Source: Streptomyces sp. F001 (lineage in GTDB: Bacteria; Actinomycetota; Actinomycetes; Streptomycetales; Streptomycetaceae). Taken from it: a DNA stretch of 64,000 nt. The stretch is from assembly GCF_004187715.1 (NCBI RefSeq), contig NZ_QZWF01000013.1, positions 1-64,000 on the forward strand, written 5' to 3'. The position numbers were made by a program, and so were the translations under genes. Shown piece by piece: positions 17,550-27,300 of the stretch. The notes beneath the pieces were generated by a model. That model had not been told where the DNA came from and did not search any database. It saw nothing but the letters and a program-made list of their open reading frames with translations. Position 1 is the first letter of the stretch, and each line of letters starts with the position of its first letter.

Positions 17550-19109
17550 TCAGCTTCTCGAGAACATGGAGAGCATCCGACGGGTCACCGCGAAGCCACC
17601 GAAGACGTTGACCGCGGCCAGCAGGATCGCGATCGTCGACAGCACCGTGACCAGCGTGCCGTTCGGGGTCCCCTCGTGCCCGATCTGCAGCAGGGCGCCG
17701 ACCACGATGATTCCCGAGATCGCGTTGGTCACGCTCATCAACGGCGTGTGCAGGGCGTGGTGCACCTGCCCGATCACGTAGTAGCCGATCACGATCGCCA
17801 GGGCGAACACCGTCAGGTGCCCCAGCAGCGCCGCCGGGGACAGAGCCGCGCACAGGAACAGCACCGCGGCGCCGACCCCGGCCACGGTGAACCGGCGCCG
17901 GCCCGACATCGGTGACTCGGTTCCGGAAGGGGTCGGCTTCACCTCGGTGCGAGCCGATGCGGGAGCGGCCGCCGGCGCGGCGGAGACCTGGACCGGTGGC
18001 GGCGGCCAGGTCAATTCGCCGTCGCGCACCACGGTCATGGACCGTTGCACCACGTCGTCGAAGTCCAGCACCAGCCGGCCGTCCTTGCCCGGGGTCATCA
18101 GCTTCATCAGGTTGACCAGGTTGGTGCCGTACAGCTGGGACGCCTGCGCCGGCAGCCGGCCCGGCAGGTCGGTGTAGCCGATGATCGTCACGCCGTTGGC
18201 CGTGACCACCGCTTCGTCCCGGACCACGCCCTCGACGTTGCCGCCGTTCGCGGCGGCCATGTCCACGATCACGCTGCCCGGCTTCATCGACGCGACCATC
18301 TCCGCGGTGATCAGCGTGGGCGCCTGCCGGCCGGGGATCTGCGCTGTCGTGATCACGATGTCCGTCTCCGTGATCCGCTCTCTGTACAGCTGGGCCGCAC
18401 GGGTGTTGTAGTCCTCCGACATCTCCTTGGCGTAACCCGTCGCGGACACCTCCACCTCGCCGGTGTCAGCCGCCTCGACCGAGAGGTACTCGCCCCCCAG
18501 CGACCTCACCTGGTCGGCGACCTCCGGCCGCGGATCGGTGGCGTGGACGACGGCGCCCAGGCTGCCTGCCGCTCCGATCGCGGCCAGACCCGCCACCCCC
18601 GCCCCACAGACCAGCACCTTGGCGGGGGGCACCTTGCCCGCAGCTGTCACCTGACCGGTGAAGAACCGGCCGAAGACGTGCGCGGCCTCCACCACCGCCC
18701 GGTAGCCCGCGATGTTCGCCATCGACGACAACACGTCCAACGACTGCGCCCGCGAGATGCGAGGCACCGCATCCATCGCCAACGCCGTGATCGGCCGCTT
18801 CGCCAGGTCCTCCACCAGCGCGGGGTTCCACGCCGGGCTCATGATGCCCATGACCGTCGCACCCGGCTTCAACCCGTCCAACTGCTCCGGCGTGAGAGCG
18901 TCCACCCCGAACACGATGTCTGCCGCGAGCGGGTCACCAACCCTCGCACCGGCCTCGATATACGCGTCGTCCGGGAAGCTCGACAGCGCACCGGCGCCCG
19001 CCTCCACGACGACGTCGTATCCCAGTTTCACCAGCTGGACCACGGTGGCGGGAGTCGCGGCAACGCGCGTCTCGCCACGGTGGGCTTCGCTCACGATTCC
19101 GATCAGCAT
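17550..19109 (-). CDS. pntA: NAD(P) transhydrogenase subunit alpha (fused alpha1-alpha2)
   Basis: This 519-aa chain contains the NAD(H)-binding domain I (starting MLIGIVSEAHRGETRVAATP, with VLVCGAGVAGLAAIGAAGSLG). A Pro/Ala-rich linker near 395-420 leads to three or four membrane spans (ALLGHLTVFALAIVIGYYVI, VHHALHTPLMSVTNAISG). Both alpha parts sit on one chain as in E. coli, whereas several actinobacteria split them. The ATG at 19109 gives the family-typical start. It is cotranscribed with pntB. Confidence 0.93.
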   Translation of the reverse strand: MLIGIVSEAHRGETRVAATPATVVQLVKLGYDVVVEAGAGALSSFPDDAYIEAGARVGDPLAADIVFGVDALTPEQLDGLKPGATVMGIMSPAWNPALVEDLAKRPITALAMDAVPRISRAQSLDVLSSMANIAGYRAVVEAAHVFGRFFTGQVTAAGKVPPAKVLVCGAGVAGLAAIGAAGSLGAVVHATDPRPEVADQVRSLGGEYLSVEAADTGEVEVSATGYAKEMSEDYNTRAAQLYRERITETDIVITTAQIPGRQAPTLITAEMVASMKPGSVIVDMAAANGGNVEGVVRDEAVVTANGVTIIGYTDLPGRLPAQASQLYGTNLVNLMKLMTPGKDGRLVLDFDDVVQRSMTVVRDGELTWPPPPVQVSAAPAAAPASARTEVKPTPSGTESPMSGRRRFTVAGVGAAVLFLCAALSPAALLGHLTVFALAIVIGYYVIGQVHHALHTPLMSVTNAISGIIVVGALLQIGHEGTPNGTLVTVLSTIAILLAAVNVFGGFAVTRRMLSMFSRS

Positions 19110-19228
19110 TCCCAACACTCCAGGGTGTCGATGTTGCACAGCACTCGGCGGATACCCACGTGCGCAAACCAGGAGCGCCATCCAAGGCGAGTGCGGGCCT
19201 TGGATGGCGCTTGCCTGTGGGCCTGCGA

Positions 19229-20038
19229 TCAGGCGACGGGCTTCGTCATCCCGCCGTCGACGCGCAGCACCTGACCGGTCACGTAGGAGGCGTCGTCGGA
19301 CGCCAGGAACGCCGCCGCGGCGCCGATTTCGGCGGGCTCGGCCCAGCGGTTGAGGCGAATGCCAAGCCCCTGAGCCATGCCGGCCCGAACCTCTTCGGGG
19401 CTCTTGCCCTGCTGCTGGCCCATGGCCTCGGTCTTGGTGAGCCAGCCCTCGGTCTTCGTCATTCCGGGGGAGATCCCGTTGACCCGGATGTTGCTGGGAG
19501 CCGCCTCGGCCGCCAGGTAGCTCGTGAGCGCGACCACACCCGAATTCACGATGGCCGCAGCACCGGCATTGGGAATCAGCATGTGTGCGGTCGCGCCGAC
19601 AACATTGACGATGCTGCCGCTGCCAGTCCGGCTCAAGAACGGGAGAGCGGCCTGCGCGACGCGAATGAACCCGATCAGCTTCGTGTCGAAGACCGACGCG
19701 ACGATCTTCTCGTCGACCTTGTCCAGGGGGGTCGGGGCGAGCTGCGGACCTGCGTTGTTCACGAGGATGTCGAGGCCGCCCTGCCACGCGTGCGCCTCTG
19801 CCAGCGCGCTGTTGACGGAATCCGCGTCGGTGACGTCCGCGACGACGGGGAGCACGCCCTCCGCGTCGGATCCAGTGATGAGGCGACCGGCCGCAGCCTT
19901 GACAGCCGCCTCGTCCCTCGCTGCGATCGCCACCTTGGCACCACGCTCGAGCAACGCCTGTGCGATGGCGAAGCCCAGTCCTCGACTACCACCGGTCACA
20001 AAAGCCGTGCGGCCTTCCAAGTTCCAACCTGCAGCCAT
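19229..20038 (-). CDS. Short-chain dehydrogenase/reductase-fold protein without YxxxK
   Basis: This 269-aa Rossmann protein has the cofactor motif TGGSRGLG (residues 15-22), NNAG (near 98) and a normal C-terminus (GQVLRVDGGMTKPVA). The catalytic segment is aberrant: the region aligned with YxxxK reads AAIVNSGVVALT, placing Ile and Gly where Tyr and Lys should be, and the preceding catalytic Ser region reads VVGATAHM. It keeps the fold and probably cofactor binding but not the standard SDR chemistry. It may be inactive, regulatory, or use another mechanism. It starts divergently from the leader element and the NrtS-like gene. Confidence 0.8.
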   Translation of the reverse strand: MAAGWNLEGRTAFVTGGSRGLGFAIAQALLERGAKVAIAARDEAAVKAAAGRLITGSDAEGVLPVVADVTDADSVNSALAEAHAWQGGLDILVNNAGPQLAPTPLDKVDEKIVASVFDTKLIGFIRVAQAALPFLSRTGSGSIVNVVGATAHMLIPNAGAAAIVNSGVVALTSYLAAEAAPSNIRVNGISPGMTKTEGWLTKTEAMGQQQGKSPEEVRAGMAQGLGIRLNRWAEPAEIGAAAAFLASDDASYVTGQVLRVDGGMTKPVA

Positions 20039-20106
20039 GTTCGGCCCCTCCAGTCAGCGGTCCATTCCTTGCTGCGGAGAGTGGATCCGACGAGCTGAGG
20101 CCGCTG

Positions 20107-20272
20107 CAAGCGCGGCTAACGGAGGGTTCACACGTGGGCAGTCGGGCCACCTCGCACCTTCCCGAGGGTTAACGGTGGGAGGCGCACACTGGCCTGCGTT
20201 CAGCCTGTTCCGAGGGTGAAGGAGGGGTGGGTGATGGAGGTCTGCTGCCTCGAGGCACCCCGCGGGAGACGT
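20107..20272 (+). promoter_or_regulatory. Duplicated 166-nt leader element, copy B
   Basis: This is the plus-strand counterpart of 4744-4909. It contains tandem GGCTAACGGAGGG and GGTTAACGGTGGG boxes, CACACTGG, TTCAGCCTG, then GAAGGAGGGG, GTGGGTGATGGAGGT and CCTCGAGGCACCCC. An internal ATG opens a 24-codon frame whose start (MEVCCLEAPRGRRG) matches the N-terminus of the FAD synthetase-like protein (MEVFSLETPQGRRG) and which stops at 20309, 7 bp before the NrtS-like start. It could be a promoter plus leader peptide or structured RNA. Confidence 0.55.
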
Positions 20273-20316
20273 GGCACGAACGATGGTGGCGTGAGGCCGG
20301 AGCGTTGAGGGACACC

Positions 20317-20631
20317 ATGAGCCGGCCTGAGCAAGACCCGCGAACGGAGACTCCCCCTGTCGCCTGGAGCGTGGCGCTGCGCAGTGCCGTACGGGGCAGG
20401 TCACTGACGCAGACGATCGTGGCCGCCCTGGCGGTCGGCTCGGTTCTGTTCATGGTCAACCTGTACTCGCAGGTCCGGGACGGCCCGTTCACCTGGGTGC
20501 TCGCCTCGCGTGTCGCCCTGACCTTCCTGGTGCCGTGGCTCAACGCGACGATGGGGATCGCGATCGGCCTGCGGAAACCCGGCGCTTCACCGCGCCGCCG
20601 GACCTCGCCCGCAGACACGGCCACTCCCTAG
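20317..20631 (+). CDS. Small two-span membrane protein, NrtS-like
   Basis: This 104-aa protein has two hydrophobic segments (TIVAALAVGSVLFMVNL, about 35-51, and VALTFLVPWLNATMGIAIGL, about 68-87) with polar ends. The pattern, especially RVALTFLVPWLNATMG, resembles the small NrtS nitrate/nitrite-transport family, but identity is moderate and the call is tentative. The ATG at 20317 is chosen over a longer GTG frame at 20227 that runs through the leader element. Its place in a flavin-monooxygenase island raises the possibility that it moves a small anion released from the substrate; this is speculation. Confidence 0.55.
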   Translation: MSRPEQDPRTETPPVAWSVALRSAVRGRSLTQTIVAALAVGSVLFMVNLYSQVRDGPFTWVLASRVALTFLVPWLNATMGIAIGLRKPGASPRRRTSPADTATP

Positions 20632-20698
20632 GCGTGCCGCCCAGACCTCAACCCGAGCCCAGCCGCTCACCGGCAGGGCCTGTCGAAAGGTGATTCCC

Positions 20699-21283
20699 AT
20701 GTCGCTGGTGCCGATCCTCACATCCGATCAGTTCTCATCGGCCGACCAACCCGCCCTCGCCCAGGGGGTGAAGGCTTACGGTGAAGTGCTGAACACTTGG
20801 GGCGCCATCGGGAACAGTCCCGGCCTGCTCGCCAAGTACCTCCCCTTCCTCGGGCAGCTCAACGGCCCGGGGGCGTTGGACGGGCGCTTGAAGGACCTGG
20901 TCGCCGTACGCATCGCCGTGCTCAACCACTGCCGCTATACCGCGAGTCACCGCTGCACGTCGGCGTTGGCCAAGGGGGTGGAGGTCGACGAGCTCGCGGC
21001 CGTTGCGACCGGCAAGCTCGAAGGTTTCGCCAGGCAGGAGCAGTTGGCACTTCAGCTGGCTGAGGAGATGACGGTCTCCCTTCCGACGGTCCCCGCGGAC
21101 GACGGCCTCACCGGTGTCCCGGCGGGTCTGCGCGACGAAGTGCACCGGGTGTTCGACGCGGCACAGTTGGTCGAGCTGGTCATGTGCATCAGCATGTGGA
21201 ACGCCTTGTCACGCTTCCATCGTGTCATGGCCTTCGAGCTGGACATGCCGGCGCCGCCCGCACCGGTGGAAGCCCAGCTCTGA
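20699..21283 (+). CDS. Carboxymuconolactone decarboxylase/AhpD-like protein
   Basis: This 194-aa all-helical protein has the AhpD-type core: LKDLVAVRIAVLNHCRYTASH, with Cys and His in the C-x5-H arrangement, then a long helical tail (LVELVMCISMWNALSRFHRVM). The first Cys of the usual CxxC redox pair is absent, so peroxidase activity is doubtful; decarboxylase or unknown activity is possible. The ATG at 20699 follows GAAAGG at 8-nt spacing. It lies 67 bp after the NrtS-like gene and is followed by a strong hairpin, so it ends this short operon. Confidence 0.75.
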   Translation: MSLVPILTSDQFSSADQPALAQGVKAYGEVLNTWGAIGNSPGLLAKYLPFLGQLNGPGALDGRLKDLVAVRIAVLNHCRYTASHRCTSALAKGVEVDELAAVATGKLEGFARQEQLALQLAEEMTVSLPTVPADDGLTGVPAGLRDEVHRVFDAAQLVELVMCISMWNALSRFHRVMAFELDMPAPPAPVEAQL

Positions 21284-21297
21284 AACGTCAGGCCAAG

Positions 21298-21329
21298 GAG
21301 GCCGGTCGGACGGAAGTCCGGCCGGCCTC
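21298..21329 (+). terminator. Hairpin terminator after the CMD gene
   Basis: GAGGCCGGTCGGAC pairs with GTCCGGCCGGCCTC around a GGAA tetraloop: a 14-bp stem with one G-U pair, 14 bp after the stop codon. Confidence 0.75.
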
Positions 21330-21391
21330 ACGCTGTGCCGGACGAGGAAGGCCTGAAGCCTCTCGGCAGCACTCGTGCGTGACCCCGTCCA

Positions 21392-21670
21392 CCTGTTACC
21401 CGTCGCGGCCGTGAAACAGGCCGGCCATTCATGCGCCGGTCGAGCTCCCAATGCCCTGTTACCGGGCTCCCTAACAGAATTGACGGCGCTGTTTCGTAGC
21501 GGTTAACACCCCACTAACATCCTGCGGCTAAGCTCAAGGGAATCAACGGCCGAGCGAGTCCCCACTTCTGGGAAAGATGCGCTTTCGTCGATTCTGATCG
21601 AGCAGTTCGAGTGCTCAGTCGATAACAGCGCCGATTTCCTGGCTCCTAACGCCTTGAGGCTAAGTTCACA
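21392..21670 (+). promoter_or_regulatory. Repeat-rich upstream region of the hpaB-like gene
   Basis: The 21330-21783 gap is unusually AT-rich for this genome and full of related motifs. CTGTTA (21456-21461) and TAACAG (21472-21477) form a perfect inverted repeat with a 10-nt spacer. CCTGTT (21392-21397) and AACAGG (21415-21420) form another. TAAC boxes follow at about 21503, 21514, 21623 and 21647. Direct repeats GGCTAAGCTCA (from 21526) and GGCTAAGTTCA (from 21657) lie 131 bp apart. It looks like a multi-site promoter, possibly bound by the ATPase-BTAD regulator downstream. Confidence 0.5.
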
Positions 21671-21783
21671 AACGGGTTCGCGGCAGTTTCCCAGTGACGT
21701 TCTGTCGAGTGGAACGTGACCGACGGCCGGCAACAACAGTCCATGCACGACGGTACTTGGGTGAAGTGGAGAGGTGGCACTTG

Positions 21784-23313
21784 ATGCGAACTGGCGAGCA
21801 GTATCTGGAGTCTCTCAGGGACGGGCGCGTTGTCTGGGTCGGAGGTGAGCGGGTCGACGACGTCACGACCCACCCGCTGACCAGGGCGCAGGCCCAGCGC
21901 ATGGCGAAGTTCTACGACCTGCATCACGAGCCCGAGATGCAGGACGTCATGACCTTCGTCGATGACGACGGAGTGCGTCGTTCGATGATGTGGTTCACGC
22001 ACACGGACGCCGCGGGGCTGCGGCGCAAGCGTGTGTATCTGGAGACCGTGGTCCGGGAGCTCGACGGCGGCTCGACGGGGCGGACTCCGTGCGCGAACAA
22101 CTACGGCCTGATCACCTACGAAGAGGACCCGCAGCCGTGGAGCGACCAGTCCGTGGGCACCGGCGGGCGTGACCTGACCGTCGGCATCCGAAAGTTCCTG
22201 GATCAGTTGAAGGAGGAGGACTGGAACTGCGCCTTCGCCTTCATCGACCCTCAGATCGACCGGTCCAAGACACACGCGGCCAAGAGCGCGCTGCGCATCG
22301 TGGAGACTCGCGACGACGGCATCGTGGTCAACGGTGTCAAAGCCGTGAGTACCGGTACGCCGTTCGCCGACTACATTCACATCGGCGTCTTCTACCGCCC
22401 GGGAATCGAGAGCGAACAGGTCATCTACGGCGTGTGTCCGGCGAACGCGCCGGGCGTCGCGATGGTTTCCCGCGAGGCGACGGTTCGTGACGACCCCGAG
22501 AACCACCCGATTTCTTCGGCCGGTGACGAGCTCGAATGCACCGTCATCTTCGACAACGTGTTCATTCCGTGGGAGCACGTTTTCCACATCGGCAGCACCG
22601 AGCACGCTTCTCTGTACCCGCAGCGCATTTTCGACTGGGTGCACTACGAGGCGCTCATCCGGACGATGGTCCGGGCCGAGCTCATGGCCGGCCTCGCGAT
22701 GCTGATGACCGAGCACCTCGGCACCTACCAGCTTCCGCCGGTCCAGGCACGCGTGGCGCGTCTCGTCGAGTTCTACCAGACGATACGAGCCCACGTGATC
22801 GCGTCCGAGACGGAAGGGTTCATCTCGCCGGCGGGGCTCTACAAGCCGAACGTCCTGCTCTTCGACTTCGGCCGGTCGTACTACCTGGACCATTACGCGG
22901 AAATGAGGAACGAGGTGGTCGACCTCGCCGGTCGTGCCTCGCTGCTGTTCCCCACCGAGGAGCAGTGGAACAATCCCGAGCTCCACGACTGGCTCGCGCC
23001 GCTGCAGGCGGGTGCGGTCGGCGAGCCCTACGACCGCATGCGCATCTCGCGTGTCATCCGTGACCTCTTCCTCTCCGACTTCGGCGACCGGGTGAGCACC
23101 TTCGAGCAGTTCAACGGGACCCCGTTGCTCCCCACTCGGATGCTCACGATGAAGCGCTCGGAGCTGTCGCCCTCCGGACCGATGGCACAGCTTGCCCGGA
23201 AGGTCTGCGGCCTTCCGGAGCCTGAGGCCCCCGAGGTGACGGCTTACACCGAGCAGGCCGAGTATGCCCGACGCCTTGACGGCGTGCGGGCTGAGGGCTC
23301 ACGGGTCCGCTGA
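21784..23313 (+). CDS. HpaB-type FADH2-dependent aromatic monooxygenase, oxygenase component
   Basis: This 509-aa protein belongs to the 4-hydroxyphenylacetate 3-hydroxylase family (acyl-CoA dehydrogenase fold). An N-terminal domain opens with MRTGEQYLESLRDGR. The flavin/substrate region contains NNYGLITYEEDPQ, LRIVETRDDGIVVNGVKAVSTG and IPWEHVFHIG. The C-terminal helical domain has FDFGRSYYLDHYAEMRNEVV. Length is normal. It uses reduced FAD from a separate reductase to hydroxylate a phenol or heteroaromatic ring; some relatives also expel halide or nitrite. The ATG at 21784 follows GAGAGGTGG. The reductase is likely the gene at 27505. The substrate cannot be deduced. Confidence 0.88.
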   Translation: MRTGEQYLESLRDGRVVWVGGERVDDVTTHPLTRAQAQRMAKFYDLHHEPEMQDVMTFVDDDGVRRSMMWFTHTDAAGLRRKRVYLETVVRELDGGSTGRTPCANNYGLITYEEDPQPWSDQSVGTGGRDLTVGIRKFLDQLKEEDWNCAFAFIDPQIDRSKTHAAKSALRIVETRDDGIVVNGVKAVSTGTPFADYIHIGVFYRPGIESEQVIYGVCPANAPGVAMVSREATVRDDPENHPISSAGDELECTVIFDNVFIPWEHVFHIGSTEHASLYPQRIFDWVHYEALIRTMVRAELMAGLAMLMTEHLGTYQLPPVQARVARLVEFYQTIRAHVIASETEGFISPAGLYKPNVLLFDFGRSYYLDHYAEMRNEVVDLAGRASLLFPTEEQWNNPELHDWLAPLQAGAVGEPYDRMRISRVIRDLFLSDFGDRVSTFEQFNGTPLLPTRMLTMKRSELSPSGPMAQLARKVCGLPEPEAPEVTAYTEQAEYARRLDGVRAEGSRVR

Positions 23314-23329
23314 GCCGACGACGGTGCAG

Positions 23330-23363
23330 GGCGGTCCGCGGCCGTGGCCGGCCGCGGACCGCC
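23330..23363 (+). terminator. Hairpin after the hpaB-like gene
   Basis: A perfect 14-bp inverted repeat, GGCGGTCCGCGGCC with GGCCGCGGACCGCC, encloses a 6-nt loop starting 17 bp after the stop. It may terminate or attenuate before the cupin gene. Confidence 0.7.
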
Positions 23364-23462
23364 GACCTCAGCGTTCTCTCGGGCAAAGGCCCGATGAGGA
23401 TCAGCAGCAACTGGGCGAGGAATGCCAGCCAGGGCATCTTCGCGTTGGACGGAGGGGTTGAC

Positions 23463-24323
23463 ATGGCTTACTACATTGCACGTGCGGCGGATCGGAAGTT
23501 CTTCGATGTCGAGGGCGTGCCGGGTCTTCGGCAGGCGCTCCTGGTCGGGCATGAGCAGGGTGCTTCGCACCTGGAGGTGAGCCTGTACAAGCTGGCTCCC
23601 GGGGCGACGACGGGCTGGACCCGCTGCCCGTTCGAGGAGTCGTGGTTCATCACGGGCGGAACCGGCGAAGCCGCCTTTGCCGGGCTGCGCTACGAACTCG
23701 GCTCCGGCGACTACGGTGTGGCGCCTGTCGGCGTCGCCCATGTGCTGACCGCCGGTGACGAGGGGCTTACGTGGCTCGGAGTACGCGCACCGAAGCCGCC
23801 GACGTTCGACGGAGCCCGTAGCAGCATCGCCGCCAAGCCCACTCCGGGTGAGAATCTCGGTCGCCCGTCGGAGACGGACCCCCGGCATCGCTTCGTCGGG
23901 CACTTCGAGGACTCGGACATGGCCCCGTACGCGCAGCTGTCGATGCCCGGCTACCACGGTCCCAACGTCAAGAACATCAGCCTCAGGATGATGGTCGACC
24001 AGCTCCTGGGGGCACAGCATCACACCGTCTTCGTGTGCGAGATCGCGCCGAAGTCCGGCCCGGGCCAGGCGGCCAAGGTCCACTACCACCCGTTCGAGGA
24101 GATCTACTACTTCACCTCCGGCGGCATGCGAGGGACCCTCGACGGCAACGACGAGGTCGTCGAAACAGGCGATCTGGTGTGGGCGGGTACCAACGGCACA
24201 CATGGGTTCGTCAACGAACATGACGAACCGGCCCGTTGGATCGAAGTTCAGTCGCCGATTCCTCCCACGTCGGATGGGTTCTTCTTCCCGGACGACTGGC
24301 GTAAGCTCCCGGAAGAGCACTGA
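23463..24323 (+). CDS. Double-cupin protein, probable ring-processing dioxygenase or isomerase
   Basis: This 286-aa protein has two cupin barrels. The N-terminal one (about 30-110) has Glu but weak histidine content (FEESWFITGGTG). The C-terminal one (about 170-265) carries HYHPFEEIYYFTSGGMRG with a clear HxH-x4-E metal motif and THGFVNEHDEPARW with a further His. Only the second site therefore looks metal-competent. The ATG at 23463 follows GGACGGAGGGG. It lies 150 bp after the monooxygenase gene and 23 bp before the large regulator. It could cleave or isomerise the hydroxylated product. Confidence 0.75.
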   Translation: MAYYIARAADRKFFDVEGVPGLRQALLVGHEQGASHLEVSLYKLAPGATTGWTRCPFEESWFITGGTGEAAFAGLRYELGSGDYGVAPVGVAHVLTAGDEGLTWLGVRAPKPPTFDGARSSIAAKPTPGENLGRPSETDPRHRFVGHFEDSDMAPYAQLSMPGYHGPNVKNISLRMMVDQLLGAQHHTVFVCEIAPKSGPGQAAKVHYHPFEEIYYFTSGGMRGTLDGNDEVVETGDLVWAGTNGTHGFVNEHDEPARWIEVQSPIPPTSDGFFFPDDWRKLPEEH

Positions 24324-24346
24324 GGATCACGGAGGCGCGACGATCG

Positions 24347-27300
24347 ATGGGTGACTCCGCTCCCGATCGGCCAAGCGGCTCAAAGGGGCCGGGTCGACAG
24401 CATCGCGCAATCATCAGGCGAAAACTGGCCATGCCGGAGCCGGCGAAGGACATCGTCGTTCGCGAAAGGCTCAGTCAACGGCTGAGAGGGTTGCTCGACC
24501 GCCACACCGTGGTGAACGTCTTCGCGACGGCCGGGGCCGGCAAGACCACGGCAGTGGCTCTGGCCGTCCGCGACCTCGACAGGCCCGTTGCCTGGCTGTC
24601 ACTCGACGGTACGGAGCAGGCGGCGGGCCGCCTGCTCGTGTACCTCGAGGCGGCCGTCGAAGGCGCCGTCCCCTGCGCAGCCGATGTGGCGTCCGACGCC
24701 CTGAGCAGCAGTCTCCACATCGGCGAGGCAGCCGGACTGCTGGCGGAAACCCTTCAGGGGAGTCGGCTCATTCTCGTGTGCGACAACGTGGAACGAATCG
24801 CTCCCGACGAGACCTGCATCGCCGTGCTGTCGTTTTTCGCCCGCTACCTGCCGCCCGGCGTCAACCTCGTACTGATTTCGCGCGTCGACGTCAGTCTCGA
24901 CACGGGCTCGACGAGCGAGCGCGACCGGGTGGGTGAGCTGGTCGAGAGCGATCTCTCTTTCGACGCCCAGGAAGCCGCCGCAGCCCTGCGAACCGTCGGC
25001 CGCGTAGACGTGAGCCCGGTTCAGGCGGTTGCGGCGACGGGGGGCTGGGTCACGGGCGTCCTGTTCGAGGGCTGGTGCCATACAAGCTCTCACACGATGG
25101 ATCCCGATTTGCTGCGGTCCTATGTCGCAGCGAACGTCTTCAACTCGCTTTCCCCGACGGAGAGAACGTTCCTCCTGCACACCAGTCTGCTGGAAGAGGT
25201 GTCGGTGGGCGGCGCCCGGGCCCTGGGCCAGGAGAACGCGGCGCAGGTCATGGCGGACCTCCGCGCCCGGCACCTCCCCGTGACGTGGTCCTCGGACGGT
25301 TCGCGTATGGCGCCGCACCCGGTGTTCCGCGACTTCCTGCTCGAGGCTCTGGGCCGGGAGGACGCCAAGACGATCAGCGCCGTGCGTCGCAGGCACGCCG
25401 AGCTCCTGATCGCGCGCGGCGAGCACGAGGAAGCCATCGACGAGTTGCTCCTGCTCGGCGACCTGGAGGCGGCCGGGCGGCTGGCTGCCGTAGCCCTCCC
25501 CAGCCTTGTCGCCCGGATGGACTTCGCGCCGGCGGCACGCTGGCTCGATGCACTGGGGGCGTTGGCTGGGACTCCGCCCCCGGAGATCGGATCGGTCATC
25601 CTGCGCGTCGCGTTCGCACTCGAGCAATGTGACCGCGGAGTGGAACTCGTCGATCGCCATGGATACGACTGGCTTCCCAAGCCGGAGACCCCCGACTTCG
25701 AGGAGGCCCACGTCCTGGCCTGTTGGTGTCTTTGGCACCATGGGCGGATCGAGGAGGCGCGATCCATCGCCGATCAGCTGCCCCCGGGCCGGAACCGGCA
25801 CATCGCGTTCACGCTGATCGCAATGGCCACCGGCGAGGAGCCACCGCCCTTCCCCGAGTACTCGACTACGCCGTCCGGCCCGCTCGACGGTCTGCTGATG
25901 CGGCTCGCCTTCCTGCGCGGTCGCCTTGAGGGACTCGACGACCCGGGATCGTTCGATCCGTGGCGCACGATACTCGGCGGCCCTTGGGCCGTCGCCGCAC
26001 TGCGCGCCACCGGGCGACTCGACGCCGCGATGGCGATGTTCGAGCCTCGCCGTGGTTCATCGCAGCCGGTCTGGCTGCATGCCGTCGACGCTGTCGATCT
26101 CATGCTCGACCTCGGCCGGGGAGACGAGGCCTGCGCCTCCATCCAGCGAGGCAGAGAGCTCATCTCGGCAACCGGCTCGCAGGTGTACAAGAACATGAGC
26201 CTGCTCGTCGAGGCCAAGCTGTGGCTGCGCCTCGAGGGTGACACACAACGTGCCGACGGCGTGCTGGCGGAGGCGGCCGCCAACGGATCCTCGGCGTACA
26301 CCCTCACACGGGAGACGTGGCAGATGTGGTCGGGTCTGTCGATGCTTCTGCAGAACAGGGATGCCGAGGCGCACGACTACCTCGCGGAATGCCTCCGCAG
26401 CATGCAGAAGGGAGACCGCCATCTCGATCTCCCGACGGCCGCCGTGTACCTTGCCGAGGCGCAGTGGCGCCTCGGACTCGAGGACGAGTCCGACGCCACG
26501 GCCGACCTCGCGATGGTCTCCGCCTCGGCACATGGAACACAGCACCTGCTGCTGACGGCCCTTGCCGACGTCCCGTCGGTTGCGGCGAGAGCTGCGGACA
26601 CCAAGTCCAGTCGTATGTCGCCCTGGCACGAGATCCTCGCCGTCCTCTCCGGCCAGCATCCCGTGCGCGTGCACGTGAGTACGCCCCGACTCGTCCTCGA
26701 GGAGTTCGGCGAGCCGGCCCTCATGGTCGACGGAAACCTGACCCAGCCTCGGCTGACGAAGAGTGTCGAGCTCCTCAGCTATTTGCTCTGGGCCCCCGAC
26801 CGCAGGGCTACCCGCGAAGAGCTTCTCGGGGCGCTCTTCGGTGGCCGCAATGATGCTGCCGGCCGCAGCTATCTGCGGCAGGCGCTCTACCGGCTTCGCG
26901 AGGTACTGCCCGACGGCTTGGACCCGGCGCAGGACGGTGACGTCTTCCAACTGGTCGGCCCCGCGTTGGCCATGGGTTCGGCGCAACAGGCGGTCGACCT
27001 CGTCGCCCAGGCTGGGAGACAGGACGGAGAGATCCGTCTCCAGACGCTGTCGCGCGCCCTCAGCAGCGCTGAGAGGGGGCCCTACCTTGCGACGGTTTCA
27101 GGTGAGTGGGTCGCCGAGCGTCGCATCGTTCTGTCCGAGACCTTCTTGGCGGCCCGAGTCGACGCAGCCAGGCTCGCCTATCGAATGAACCGATATCGCG
27201 AGGCGAAGGAACTGGTCGACCGCGTGCTCCGCGAAGATCCGTACCGCGAGCAGGCATGGCAGCTCGCCATCAGGCTGGCGCATGCCAGCGGCAGCGATGA

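Noticed and set aside
20227..20316. Longer start for the NrtS-like protein (GTG at 20227)
   Set aside because: The frame runs through the leader element, whose sequence is shared with a different gene, and the first residues are unlike a membrane-protein start.
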